Below are positions 24,430 through 34,979 of a DNA stretch of 64,000 bases, one piece after another. Each line of letters opens with the position of its first letter. The stretch's first letter is position 1. The DNA lies in the NCBI RefSeq assembly GCF_015352425.1, contig NZ_JADKNH010000004.1, positions 206,013 to 270,012 of the forward strand, read 5' to 3'. Under the pieces are notes generated by a model. The model ran no database searches and was not told where the DNA came from. It saw only the letters and a program-made list of their open reading frames with translations. Source of the DNA: Fusibacter ferrireducens. Lineage in GTDB: Bacteria; Bacillota; Clostridia; Peptostreptococcales; Acidaminobacteraceae. A program made the translations under genes and the position numbers.

Positions 24430-26433
24430 TCAATCTATTTTAAATAGAGTTACAACATCCATCATTTCATTAATATCGTTGCCAAGCTGTTCTGAAGCGT
24501 GGGCCACACGATCAGTTGCATCCTTAAGATTTTGGCTTGCAGCATTTATTTCCTCACTGGATGCAGCTATTTCTTCGGAAACGGCAGATGCATCGGATAC
24601 TTTAGACAAGACATGTGACTTCTCTTGATTAATCTCAAGGGTATAATGGTAAGCGGATTGTATCTTATTACTGATGTCTTCAAGTGCATCCACAATACGT
24701 TGATAAGCGCTGATGCCCGTATTAACAGCATCTGTTTGCATTTTGAGCTCGCTATTGAGCGCTTCGGTGGCTTCGATAATTTTTTTTGAATCTTCGGCAA
24801 TGCCTTCAATGAGTTTATCAATGCTGAGTGAAGATTCTTTAGATTGTTCCGCGAGTTTTCGAATTTCATCTGCAACGACTGCAAAGCCCTTTCCGGACTC
24901 GCCAGCACGAGCAGCTTCAATAGCTGCATTGAGCGCGAGCAAATTGGTCTGTTCAGCAATATTGTTAATAAGTGTTGTAATATCAGTTACGTGGTTGATA
25001 TTATCTCTAAGATCACCAACTTTGCCAGAAAAGTCATTAAAAATACGACCTGTGACATTGACGGAGTCCTTCATGACATTCATATTTTGGTTGCCCTCTA
25101 CAGACATTTCGTTGACTTGTTTTGCACTTTGGTCAATCACTTTAATATCCTTGCTGATATCGTCCAGTTTGGCGCCAAACGAAACGATGATGTCATTGAT
25201 GTCCATAAGGTTCTCAGACTGATCATTAATTGCAATTGAAGTCTCTTGAACAGAACATTCTACTTGAGAAGATAGGTTAGACATTTGCTTTGAAGTTTGA
25301 ACAAGGTCTTCGGATTGAGCGTCAATTTTACTCGAGACATCATGCACGGATTTGAGCATATTACTGATAGATTCTCTCATGGTTTTCAAAGAGAGATATG
25401 CGGTTGCAATTTCGTCTTGTCCTTTGATTTCAAGTTGATTTTCAGAGTGTCTAAAATCACCTTTTGAAATGATCTCTAGGCTATGACTTAGCTTGTTAAT
25501 TTTTTTAGAAATGTGGGATGAGAATAAAAAGGAACCTATTATACCTATAACCAAAAAGAAAAGAGAGATGAGAGCCATCTTAAAAGTCATACTGGATAAG
25601 ACGGATAAAACTTCATTCTCGGGAACATTTATGGCTAAAGACCAGTGAGTATCTTTAACTGGAGAAAAGGCAACTATTTTTGTAATGCCTTCATAAGTAT
25701 AGACACCATAACCTTCTTCACCTTGACTCATGCGTATGGTAATATCTCCAAGTTCATTTAAATCGGGATTTTCCTGAGTCATTTGAATAATATTCATAGA
25801 AGAAGCTACATATTCTGGATTTTCATGAGCAACAACAATGCCTTCACGATTGATCATAAAAGCCCTTCCGGTTTTTCCAACCAAGATATCATCGGTCAAG
25901 TTAGAAAGTTCGTTGCCGTTTCTTACACCGAGAAGAACACCGGTCTGCTTGCCAGTATTATTATAGATCGGAACGGCGTAAGACACAATGAGTGTCTTCC
26001 CATCGGATTTGCTGATTATTGGATCTGAAATTGCAGGAATGCCTTTTAAAGCTTGTTGATAATAGGGTCTGGCACTTAGATCTACAGAGACATTGTCATA
26101 AGTAAGTGCTTTGCCACTCATATCGCCAATGCCAAAAGAAAAATAACCGGATCTTTCAATTTGAGCTGCAAGATAGGCTTGTTTTTCAGACATAGAGATT
26201 TGAGCGCTACTGATCAGTTCCGTATTGGCAAAGGCCTCGAGTTCTGTGAATCTTAGGTTAACCCTTTCGCTGACAACATCAGCGGATGATGCGGCGTTTT
26301 TCATGAGTAAGGTTGCAGAATTAAATTTCAGTGCTTCAACTGAGGAGAGAAATGCAACTAAGCCAACACCTAAGCAGATGATAAGAACAATTAGACTGAG
26401 CACGATGCCGTATCGTGTGCGTATGTTTTTCAT
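24430..26433 (-). CDS. Methyl-accepting chemotaxis protein
   Basis: 667 residues. TM1 about residues 10-32, a periplasmic-side dCache-type sensor to about 280 ([26 protein letters not shown] is typical), TM2 about 285-305, HAMP, then the signalling hairpin with the conserved tip [20 protein letters not shown] around residue 495. It ends VVTLFKID, without a CheB/CheR-tethering pentapeptide. By family it senses small molecules such as amino acids via dCache and signals through CheW/CheA. It lies between a regulator and the AbgT/M20 cluster and may sense their substrate. GGAGG seven bases before ATG 26433. Confidence 0.95.
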   Translation of the reverse strand: MKNIRTRYGIVLSLIVLIICLGVGLVAFLSSVEALKFNSATLLMKNAASSADVVSERVNLRFTELEAFANTELISSAQISMSEKQAYLAAQIERSGYFSFGIGDMSGKALTYDNVSVDLSARPYYQQALKGIPAISDPIISKSDGKTLIVSYAVPIYNNTGKQTGVLLGVRNGNELSNLTDDILVGKTGRAFMINREGIVVAHENPEYVASSMNIIQMTQENPDLNELGDITIRMSQGEEGYGVYTYEGITKIVAFSPVKDTHWSLAINVPENEVLSVLSSMTFKMALISLFFLVIGIIGSFLFSSHISKKINKLSHSLEIISKGDFRHSENQLEIKGQDEIATAYLSLKTMRESISNMLKSVHDVSSKIDAQSEDLVQTSKQMSNLSSQVECSVQETSIAINDQSENLMDINDIIVSFGAKLDDISKDIKVIDQSAKQVNEMSVEGNQNMNVMKDSVNVTGRIFNDFSGKVGDLRDNINHVTDITTLINNIAEQTNLLALNAAIEAARAGESGKGFAVVADEIRKLAEQSKESSLSIDKLIEGIAEDSKKIIEATEALNSELKMQTDAVNTGISAYQRIVDALEDISNKIQSAYHYTLEINQEKSHVLSKVSDASAVSEEIAASSEEINAASQNLKDATDRVAHASEQLGNDINEMMDVVTLFKID

Positions 26434-26542
26434 AAAACCTCCATCATTATAACCTTTATTTTAAAAAGACTGTATTTTATCTTTATTTTTACCCAAAGTT
26501 TGGTTTTGCAAGCGAAAAATGTTGATAGGCATTCAAAAAAAA

Positions 26543-26568
26543 GTGAATATTTAGAAAAATAACTTCAC
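26543..26568. promoter_or_regulatory. Inverted repeat overlapping the abgT-like promoter (candidate operator)
   Basis: GTGAATATTT AGAA AAATAACTTCAC: imperfect dyad whose right arm covers the -35 element (26564-26569). It could be the site of the regulator encoded at 22881. Confidence 0.45.
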
Positions 26569-26591
26569 ATTTTTATAAAAGCTGATATAAT
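26564..26591 (+). promoter_or_regulatory. Promoter of the AbgT/M20 cluster
   Basis: TTCACA, 16 bp, TATAAT; predicted start near 26598, about 95 nt before ATG 26692. Confidence 0.6.
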
Positions 26592-26691
26592 GAAACTAAC
26601 TTTTATGGTCATGTCCGAAACAAGACCGTATATGTTGAGGTGTTTTTACTTGGGGTAAAACGCAATAATCTATTAATAATGGGAGGGAACT

Positions 26692-28227
26692 ATGTCAAAA
26701 AAAAGTACTGCTGAAAAAAGCACATTGATGATGAGGATCTTTAAATGGGTAGAAGTCGCTGGCAACAAACTGCCGCATCCATTTACCATGTTTCTGTGGC
26801 TTATTGGTATCGTTGTGATTTTATCAGCGATATTAGGCACAATGGGGGTCACGGTAATACATCCAATCAAAGGTGAGCCTGTGGCGATAAAGAGCTTGCT
26901 CACAACAGAGGGGATTCGCTATGTGCTTTTAAATTTAGTCAAAAACTTTTCTGGGTTTGCACCTCTTGGATTGGTATTGTCAATGATGCTTGGTATAGGC
27001 CTTGCAGAACAATCTGGGCTGATGGACGCTTTTATGAAACGTTTTATCTTAGGCGCGCCAGAAAAAATACTCATTTTAGTAGTCTTTTTAATTGGTATTT
27101 GTGGTAATATTGCTTCAGATGCTGCTGCAGTTATTGTTCCAGGGTTGGCAGGTGCCATTTTTTATGGTGCAAAGAAAAATCCGATTGTGGGTATAATTGC
27201 TGGATATGCTGCTGCAAACGCAGGTTTTACAGCAAATCTTGTAATTGCTGGTACAGATGTTTTGCTTGCAAGCATGACGACGGAGTCTGCTAAGATTATT
27301 AACTCGGGCATTGAAGTTTCACCACTGGCTAATTATTATTTTATGTTTGCTTCTACAATCGTACTTGCAATTGTGGGAACGTGGATCACGTCTAAAATTG
27401 TCACTAAAGTTGCTGGCGAATATATACCAGAAGGAGACATGATCGGTCATTCAGAAGACCTCACAATTACTGAATCACAGAAAAAAGGTCTTAGACATGC
27501 AGGCGTTACAACATTAATCTTTTGGGGCATTGTAATCATAGCACTCATACCAGCAAGTTCTCCATTGAGAGGCGAAGGCGGCAGTATTATTTCATCACCA
27601 TTTATCAAAGGCATTGTGCCCTTTCTACTATTTTGGTTTATAGCCATAGGGGTTGCCTTTGGGAAACAAGTTGGAACGGTTAAAAATAGTGCGGATATCC
27701 CTAAACTCATGGCAAAAGCCATAGAAGGCATGTCGTCTTATATAGTACTCGTGTTTGTCATGGCTCAATTTATCAGCTTTTTTAATTGGACTAATATGGG
27801 ACTTGTACTATCTATATCCCTTACGGAAATGCTCAAAGCGGCACACTTCACAGGATTTGGCATGGTTGTGGCTGTGATCTTTATAACGATGTTCATCAAT
27901 CTTTTTATAGGCAGTGGTTCAGCAAAGTGGGCGCTTCTTGCACCTGTTTTTGTACCAATGTTTATGATGCTTGACTATTCACCAGCGTTTGCGCAGGTGG
28001 CTTACCGTATTGGAGACTCTACTACCAATGCAATTACGCCACTTAGTCCTTACTTTGCAATTGCGCTTGGGTTTATGCAAAAATATAAGAAAAATATTGG
28101 CGTGGGAAATTTCTTCTCGCTAGCATTGCCATATGTCATTGGATTTGGAATCGTGTGGATCTTGTTGTTAGCGGTTTGGTTCTTTTTAAATCTTCCACTA
28201 GGACCTGGAGTAGGCATATTTTTATAG
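26692..28227 (+). CDS. AbgT family transporter (p-aminobenzoyl-glutamate type)
   Basis: 511 residues with about 11-13 hydrophobic segments, the AbgT family length. Begins with a short cytoplasmic tail then PHPFTMFLWLIG; family regions include GNIASDAAAVIVPGLAG, GYAAANAGFTANLVIAGTD, NLFIGSGSAKWALLAPVF and DSTTNAITPLSPYF. AbgT proteins import p-aminobenzoyl-glutamate or act as drug efflux pumps driven by ion gradients. Two M20 hydrolases of the AbgA and AbgB types follow on the same strand, so uptake of an aminobenzoyl-amino acid or related dipeptide-like compound is favoured. GGGAGG seven bases before the ATG. Confidence 0.93.
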   Translation: MSKKSTAEKSTLMMRIFKWVEVAGNKLPHPFTMFLWLIGIVVILSAILGTMGVTVIHPIKGEPVAIKSLLTTEGIRYVLLNLVKNFSGFAPLGLVLSMMLGIGLAEQSGLMDAFMKRFILGAPEKILILVVFLIGICGNIASDAAAVIVPGLAGAIFYGAKKNPIVGIIAGYAAANAGFTANLVIAGTDVLLASMTTESAKIINSGIEVSPLANYYFMFASTIVLAIVGTWITSKIVTKVAGEYIPEGDMIGHSEDLTITESQKKGLRHAGVTTLIFWGIVIIALIPASSPLRGEGGSIISSPFIKGIVPFLLFWFIAIGVAFGKQVGTVKNSADIPKLMAKAIEGMSSYIVLVFVMAQFISFFNWTNMGLVLSISLTEMLKAAHFTGFGMVVAVIFITMFINLFIGSGSAKWALLAPVFVPMFMMLDYSPAFAQVAYRIGDSTTNAITPLSPYFAIALGFMQKYKKNIGVGNFFSLALPYVIGFGIVWILLLAVWFFLNLPLGPGVGIFL

Positions 28228-28349
28228 TAGATCATTTTTATAAAAAATATTTTGAGACAATACTACGATTCAAAAAATTCATCAAAGGAATCTATATTAA
28301 AGAAATCTATATTCTAAAGAAATCTTTGTAATGGATAAATGAATTATCT

Positions 28350-28389
28350 TTTGTTGTTCACCAGAGATTAATTGCTGGTGAACAACAAA
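28350..28389. promoter_or_regulatory. Perfect 15-bp inverted repeat between transporter and first amidohydrolase
   Basis: TTTGTTGTTCACCAG (28350-28364) / CTGGTGAACAACAAA (28375-28389) with a 10-base loop. No T run follows on the plus strand, so it may be a processing/partial termination hairpin or an operator just ahead of the ribosome site of the next gene. Confidence 0.6.
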
Positions 28390-28429
28390 TTACCGTACAA
28401 ATAGATTGGATGACAATAAGAGAGGTTTT

Positions 28430-29746
28430 ATGCAATTACATGACAGTATGATTAAGGAAATTGAAAAATCAAAAGATAAAATTATAGAAAATAGAAGGCT
28501 TATTCATCAATATCCAGAAGTTGGATGGACTGAGATCAAAACAGCAGCGTTGGTAGCTCGCGAACTAGAATCTCTGGGATTTAAAGTTTCTAAGGGTGAT
28601 GTTGTGATCAGTTCGAAGGCGCGTATGGGTGTTCCAAATCAATATATTTTAGATCAACATTATGCTGAAACCTTGGCGCTTGGCTATTCTGAGGCAGAAC
28701 TTCAACCCTTTAAAGATGGATTTACAGGTGTCGTGGGCGAAATGAAATTTGGAGAAGGACCGACAATTGCACTTCGATTTGATATGGATGCCATTGGTCT
28801 GGAAGAATCTTTATCCACAGGACGTGGCCCTGTAGACAAGGGCTTTGTAAGTCAAATAAAGGGTCAAATGCATGGTTGTGGGCATGATGGACATACAGCC
28901 ATAGGCCTTGGCGTGGCAGAGAGCATAGCCAAGGTAAGACATCAGTTAAATAAGGGGTCCATAAAGCTGATATTTCAACCCGCTGAAGAAGGTGTTAGAG
29001 GTGCAAAGTCAATGGTTGAAGCGGGCGTGCTTCAAGGGGTTGATTATGTTTTAGCTTGCCATATCATGGCGAATGAACCCTTTGGAAAGCTTATTTGTGG
29101 TGCCAATGGGTTTATGGCCACCGCTAAAATGGATGTTAGATTTAAAGGCAAAGCAGCGCATGCAGGCGCTACACCTAATGAAGGCAATCATGCCATTTTG
29201 GCTGCTTGCAGTGCAGTGCTCAATTTACATGCAATTCCAAGACATAGCGCAGGTGAAACTCGAATTAATGTGGGCACAATCGTAGCGGGCACAGATCGAA
29301 ATGTTATTCCAGATGAGGCAAGACTAAAGATTGAAACACGTGGTGCCAATACGGCTATTAACGCCTATGTCAAGGATTATGCTTATCAAGTGATCAAACA
29401 TGCGGGATTAATGCATCAAGTGGAAACAGAAATAGAAGTTGTCGGGGAAGCTGTTGGCGGAAAATCAGATGAACAATTGATTGATATCATTGGCTCTGTT
29501 GCGAAACGTTTGAATGTGTTCGATGAAATTGTGGCATCTGACGATCATGCAGGTGGCAGTGAGGATTTTACTTACATGATGTCAGCTGTTCAAGCGCAGG
29601 GCGGCAAAGCAGCCTTTTTTATGGTGGGGGCATCGCCTGATGGTACCGGTGGCATTGGGCACCATACTTCAAACTTTGACTTTAAAGAAGACGCTTTAGT
29701 AGAATCTATAAAGCTCTTTACAGGTATTGTCTTAAGTTTATTGTAA
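28430..29746 (+). CDS. M20 family amidohydrolase (AbgA-like)
   Basis: 438 residues from ATG 28430, preceded by AGAGAGG four bases upstream; the in-frame TTG at 28406 is unsupported. Zinc-site motifs of M20 are visible: MHGCGHDGHTAIG, QPAEEGVRGAKSM, VLACHIM and a C-terminal GIGHHTSNFDF. The lid/dimerisation domain (KAAHAGATPNEG) is in the middle. Resembles aminobenzoyl-glutamate utilisation protein A, one half of the heterodimeric hydrolase, or more widely an N-acyl-amino acid amidohydrolase. Cytoplasmic. Second gene of the AbgT cluster. Confidence 0.88.
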   Translation: MQLHDSMIKEIEKSKDKIIENRRLIHQYPEVGWTEIKTAALVARELESLGFKVSKGDVVISSKARMGVPNQYILDQHYAETLALGYSEAELQPFKDGFTGVVGEMKFGEGPTIALRFDMDAIGLEESLSTGRGPVDKGFVSQIKGQMHGCGHDGHTAIGLGVAESIAKVRHQLNKGSIKLIFQPAEEGVRGAKSMVEAGVLQGVDYVLACHIMANEPFGKLICGANGFMATAKMDVRFKGKAAHAGATPNEGNHAILAACSAVLNLHAIPRHSAGETRINVGTIVAGTDRNVIPDEARLKIETRGANTAINAYVKDYAYQVIKHAGLMHQVETEIEVVGEAVGGKSDEQLIDIIGSVAKRLNVFDEIVASDDHAGGSEDFTYMMSAVQAQGGKAAFFMVGASPDGTGGIGHHTSNFDFKEDALVESIKLFTGIVLSLL

Positions 29747-29770
29747 GCGACAGATTATTGTACAATAACA

Positions 29771-29838
29771 GAATTTGAGGCTAAAGGCTTCCTCTCAGAA
29801 ACCAGTTGGAAAGGACGTCAGCGAAAATTGTCACTGGT
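29771..29838. repeat. Diverged partial copy of the REP-like element
   Basis: Shares ATTTGAGGCTAAAGGC-like and GTCAGCGAAAATTGT segments with the elements at 9.1 and 45 kb (which read ATTTGAGCCGAAAGC and GTCAGCGAAAATCGT) but the middle has drifted. Sits between the two amidohydrolase genes. Confidence 0.45.
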
Positions 29839-29869
29839 ATTTTGGATGAATTGGAAGGGAGATAACATG

Positions 29870-31297
29870 GACAAAAGAGAATGGGTATCTCATTTTATTG
29901 AATCAAGGGCTGATGAATTTATTGAACTTCAAAATAGGATATGGGATTTTGCTGAGATTAGGTTCAAAGAAGTGAAATCGGCATCGCTTTTGATGAAAAT
30001 GCTTGAGGCCAATGGTTTCATATTGGAAAAGCCAGTAGATTACTTGGAAACCGCTTTTAGAGCAACATATGGTTCTGGAAAACCACAGATTGGGTTGTTG
30101 GCAGAATTCGATGCACTTTCTGGTCTGAGCCAATGTGCAGATACAATAAATCAGGAGAAGATAAGCACAACGGATAATGGGCATGGTTGTGGTCATCAGA
30201 TACTTGGAAGTGCTGTTATTGCAGCTGCAATTGCACTGAAATCTTACATGGAAACGCATGAACTCTCAGGAAAAATTGTGGTCTTGGGTTGCCCTGGTGA
30301 AGAAGGTGGTTCTGGCAAGACTTTTATGGCGAGAGAAGGCGTTTTTGATGAACTGGATGTGGCGTTGACTTGGCATCCTATGACGCATAATGCCGTGTTT
30401 GGTTCAGAAACCTTGGCAAATTGTCAGGCTTATTTCAAGTTTAAGGGCGTTAGCGCTCATGCGGCAGCGACGCCACATCTCGGACGAAGTGCGCTAGATG
30501 CAGTGGAACTTATGAATGTAGGTACTAATTTTTTAAGAGAACATATGCCGCCTGAGGCTCGAGTGCATTATGCAATTACGGATACAGGTGGTCGGTCGCC
30601 TAATGTTGTACAAGCTGAATCGGAAGTGCTCTATTTGATTAGATCACCTAAAATAGCAGAAGTAAATGCGCTGTATGAGCGCGTATGTGATATTGCTAAG
30701 GGTGCTGCTCTAATGACAGGGACTCAGGTTGAAATAACATTTGATAAGGCTTGTTCAAACTATATGCCCAATGACACATTGGGACAGATTATCGCAGAGC
30801 AAATGCAAGTGCCTAAATTTGGAGATGAAGACTATAAAAGAGCAGAACGCATTCGAGGAACTTTTAAAACTGAGGAGATTGAAAATGACATTGTCATGGC
30901 TGAAGGCATTATGGGTGAAACCACCTCTGAATTTAAAAAAGCCTATAGACAAAAGGTTCTGGCCGATGTTGCTTTGCCCTATAGTGCAAGGCAGAAAAGG
31001 CTCTATGGATCGACTGATGTTGGCGATGTGAGCTGGATCGTTCCAACAGCGCAGTTTTATATAGCAAGTGCTGCAATTGGAACCTCCATGCATACTTGGC
31101 AAATGGTGTCGCAAGGTCGTACCTCCACTGCTCATGCAGGTTTAATGGCAGCAGCTGAGACATTGGCACTTACAGTTATTGAATTGCTAGAACATCCGGC
31201 CTATATTGAACGCGCTCAGGAAGAACATCGAGAAAAGCTATCTGGCAATCCATACATTTGTCCTATTCCAAGTGGTGTTTATCCAAAAATGCCTTGA
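29870..31297 (+). CDS. M20 family amidohydrolase (AbgB-like)
   Basis: 475 residues from ATG 29870, with GGGAG seven bases upstream; the upstream frame to 29828 includes repeat sequence. Motifs: IGLLAEFDALSGLSQ, GHGCGHQILGSA, CPGEEGGSGKTFMAREG, the lid domain region SAHAAATPHLGRSALDAVEL, and a long C-terminal region STDVGDVSWIVPTAQFYIA. This matches AbgB, which pairs with AbgA to split p-aminobenzoyl-glutamate. It completes a transporter plus two-subunit hydrolase set. Other amide substrates are possible. Confidence 0.88.
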   Translation, partial: DKREWVSHFIESRADEFIELQNRIWDFAEIRFKEVKSASLLMKMLEANGFILEKPVDYLETAFRATYGSGKPQIGLLAEFDALSGLSQCADTINQEKISTTDNGHGCGHQILGSAVIAAAIALKSYMETHELSGKIVVLGCPGEEGGSGKTFMAREGVFDELDVALTWHPMTHNAVFGSETLANCQAYFKFKGVSAHAAATPHLGRSALDAVELMNVGTNFLREHMPPEARVHYAITDTGGRSPNVVQAESEVLYLIRSPKIAEVNALYERVCDIAKGAALMTGTQVEITFDKACSNYMPNDTLGQIIAEQMQVPKFGDEDYKRAERIRGTFKTEEIENDIVMAEGIMGETTSEFKKAYRQKVLADVALPYSARQKRLYGSTDVGDVSWIVPTAQFYIASAAIGTSMHTWQMVSQGRTSTAHAGLMAAAETLALTVIELLEHPAYIERAQEEHREKLSGNPYICPIPSGVYPKMP

Positions 31298-31459
31298 AAA
31301 TCAATCTCATTGTGGTGAAAGAGAAGCGCTGGATATGTTCAAAAAACAGAACTTTTTGAAAAAAAGGCGCAAGTGTCTTTGATTCGCGGACATGATGTGA
31401 TATTGATTTCGACGGTATGTTAATAAATTAGAATTATCAGAAAAAAATCTATTTGGGTG

Positions 31460-31488
31460 TTGACATAATCCCTAAAAATGTTTATAAT
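31460..31488 (+). promoter_or_regulatory. Consensus promoter of the ilv operon
   Basis: TTGACA (31460-31465), 17 bp, TATAAT (31483-31488): a perfect vegetative sigma promoter. Predicted start near 31495. The 31298-31459 stretch before it holds no gene that I can support. Confidence 0.9.
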
Positions 31489-31494
31489 CAATTT

Positions 31495-31852
31495 CAATAT
31501 CAACTAAAAAAAAGTTAAAGATAGTGATGGAGAACGATTCCTAAAGGAAACTGTTCAAAGCGAGCCACAGAGGGTGCAAGTGTGGTAGCAGTGTTGGGAT
31601 GAAAATCACTCCTGAATTGATGATTCGATAATGTAGATGATTCCGGCTGTCACCGTTAATAGACTGGAGTTCATTGAATTTTTTTACGACGTGCATGAGA
31701 TGAGTAAATATGGATCTGATGTGTGAAGATCGTAAAAGGGTGAGATCGACTTGATGAGAGCAGTTTTTTTAAGCTGAAATTGGGTGGTACCGCGGATAAT
31801 AATTCGTCCCTATAGACAATCATATGAGATTGTTTATAGGGACTTTTTTATA
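31495..31852 (+). promoter_or_regulatory. T-box leader of the ilv operon (probably isoleucine-specific)
   Basis: Stem I begins with AGTGATGGAGAACGATTCC and carries the GCGAGCCACAGAGGGTGC region. The candidate specifier loop GATGAAAATCACTCC at about 31599-31613 places ATC (Ile) just 5' of the CTCC that pairs with GGAG of the basal stem. The T-box sequence GGGTGGTACCGCGG is at 31782-31795, followed by the competing terminator. Uncharged tRNA pairing at the specifier and with TGGT would favour antitermination when isoleucine is short. The family call is firm; the specifier codon is inferred. Confidence 0.93.
31806..31850 (+). terminator. T-box-controlled terminator
   Basis: GTCCCTATAGACAATC / GATTGTTTATAGGGAC followed by TTTTTTAT. 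Its 5' arm lies just after the T-box sequence, as expected for mutually exclusive antiterminator and terminator. Confidence 0.92.
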
Positions 31853-31897
31853 CGAAAAAGACGCTGGTCGCAGACAATTTTGGGAGGAGTGAGGATT

Positions 31898-33129
<1,232 letters not shown>

Positions 33130-33187
33130 TTTAGAGGTTCTATAGGCATATTCTCCAATAGTGATTTAAGATTTGTGAGGGAGATTA

Positions 33188-34921
33188 ATGAAAAAATTCG
33201 ATTATAAATCAGACAAATACACGAGTGCCAATATTGTGAACGGTGTGGAAAAAACGCCACACCGTTCTCTTTTAAAAGCACTTGGACTTTCAAACAGTGA
33301 TATGAAAAAACCTTTTGTTGCCGTGGTGAATTCGTACAATGAAATTGTACCGGGACATGTTGAGCTTAAGCGTGTGGTAGATGCCGTTAAGAAGGGCATT
33401 CTAATGGCAGGTGGACTGCCTTTTGAAATCCCTGCCATAGCAGTTTGTGATGGCATTGCCATGAATCATGAGGGCATGAAGTATTCACTTGCTTCAAGGG
33501 AATTGATTGCAGATAGTATTGAGATCATGGTGAAGGCGCATGCCTTTGATGGCATTGTCTTTGTGCCGAACTGTGATAAGACTGTACCGGGGATGCTCAT
33601 GGCGGCAGCGCGCATTGATAGACCTTCTATCTTTGTCAGTGGTGGCCCAATGCTTGCAGGGAAGTTCTCAGGTTCTATGGACACTTTAAATGAAATTAGA
33701 AAAGGTGCTGTGAATACTGCTATTGACTTGACCACTGCATTTGAAGCTGTAGGGGCTTATCAAAATACGAAGATCGATTTGAATGTACTTGAAGAAATTG
33801 AGGACTCGGCTTGTCCAACATGTGGATCGTGTTCGGGCATGTTCACTGCCAACTCAATGAATTGTATTACAGAGGTTTTGGGGCTTGCATTATCCGGTAA
33901 CGGTACGATTCCAGCGGTTTATCAAGATCGTGTTAGACTGGCTAAGGACACAGGAGAACGCATTGTTGAGCTGATCGAGATGGATTTAAAACCTAGAGAC
34001 ATTGTAACGGCTCAAGCACTTAAAAATGCACTTACTGTGGATATGGCATTGGGATGTTCCACAAATACGATTTTGCACTTAACTGCAATTGCCAACGAAC
34101 TGGAATTGCCTATTGGACTTTCGGACTTTGATGCGGTATGTGAAAAGACGCCAAATCTTTGTAAATTGAGCCCAGCAGGACCTTGGCATATTCAAGATTT
34201 ACATGAAGACGGCGGTATAGATGCCGTTATGAAAGAACTTTCTAAGGCAGATCTTTTGGACCTTGACGTTAAAACTGTTTCAGAAGGTGTGTTTTTAAGT
34301 CAAAAACTGAAATCTGCTCAACGAAAATCAAAGGGGATTATTGCATCCATAGAGACACCTTATAGCCCGACAGGTGGTTTAAAGGTTCTAAAGGGCACAT
34401 TAGCGCCAAATGGAGCTGTGGTGAAAAAATCAGCAGTTTCGGAGAAAATGCTAAAAAATATTGGCAAGGCACGCGTGTTTGAATCTGAAGAAGCTGCAAC
34501 AGAAGCGATTTTAAACAGACAAATTGTGCCAGGTGATGTGGTGGTTATACGCTATGAAGGCCCTAAAGGTGGCCCAGGTATGCGTGAAATGTTGACACCG
34601 ACCTCTGCACTATCAGGGATGGGCTTAGATGAAGCGGTATCGCTTATAACAGATGGTAGATTTTCTGGTGGTACAAGAGGTGCGGCTATTGGACATGTCT
34701 CCCCCGAAGCTTATGAAGGCGGCGTCATTGGATTGGTTAAAGAGGGCGATCTCATTGAAATCAACATCCCAGAGGGGGTTTTGAATTTACAGGTTTCAGA
34801 AGACGAGCTCGAATTGAGACGATCAACACACCAAATCTTTGAAAAGCCAGTAAAAGGGTATTTAACACGTTACCGTCAGTCTGTAACATCTGCAGATGAA
34901 GGTGCGATTAGTAAAAAATAG
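33188..34921 (+). CDS. ilvD: Dihydroxy-acid dehydratase
   Basis: 577 residues. Iron-sulfur cysteines are seen in [12 protein letters not shown] and [21 protein letters not shown], with AGRSGG-like region [14 protein letters not shown] near the C-terminus. Dehydrates dihydroxyisovalerate and dihydroxymethylvalerate to the 2-keto acids in valine and isoleucine synthesis. GAGGGAG six bases before the ATG; 58 bp after ilvC and 58 bp before ilvB. Confidence 0.96.
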   Translation: MKKFDYKSDKYTSANIVNGVEKTPHRSLLKALGLSNSDMKKPFVAVVNSYNEIVPGHVELKRVVDAVKKGILMAGGLPFEIPAIAVCDGIAMNHEGMKYSLASRELIADSIEIMVKAHAFDGIVFVPNCDKTVPGMLMAAARIDRPSIFVSGGPMLAGKFSGSMDTLNEIRKGAVNTAIDLTTAFEAVGAYQNTKIDLNVLEEIEDSACPTCGSCSGMFTANSMNCITEVLGLALSGNGTIPAVYQDRVRLAKDTGERIVELIEMDLKPRDIVTAQALKNALTVDMALGCSTNTILHLTAIANELELPIGLSDFDAVCEKTPNLCKLSPAGPWHIQDLHEDGGIDAVMKELSKADLLDLDVKTVSEGVFLSQKLKSAQRKSKGIIASIETPYSPTGGLKVLKGTLAPNGAVVKKSAVSEKMLKNIGKARVFESEEAATEAILNRQIVPGDVVVIRYEGPKGGPGMREMLTPTSALSGMGLDEAVSLITDGRFSGGTRGAAIGHVSPEAYEGGVIGLVKEGDLIEINIPEGVLNLQVSEDELELRRSTHQIFEKPVKGYLTRYRQSVTSADEGAISKK

Positions 34922-34979
34922 AAGTTTGACAGAAGTTTATAAAAATATGGACATCTAATAGATAAAGGAGCAGGGGTAT

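Noticed and set aside
24713-25222. 169-codon plus-strand frame inside the chemoreceptor gene
   Set aside because: Antisense of the MCP signalling domain, Ser-rich with no ribosome site; the minus frame is unambiguous.
26598-26691. Riboswitch in the AbgT leader
   Set aside because: Only a short GGTC/GACC dyad is visible and none of the conserved cores I know (c-di-GMP, TPP, SAM, purine, glycine) is present.
31298-31459. Possible palindromic element between abgB-like gene and ilv promoter (AAATCAATCTCA ... ATATTGATTT)
   Set aside because: Only the outer bases match, the interior does not pair well, and no second copy was found.
31784-31897. N-terminal extension of the ACT subunit into the T-box region
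   Set aside because: It translates the T-box and its terminator; GGAGGAG before ATG 31898 marks the real start.
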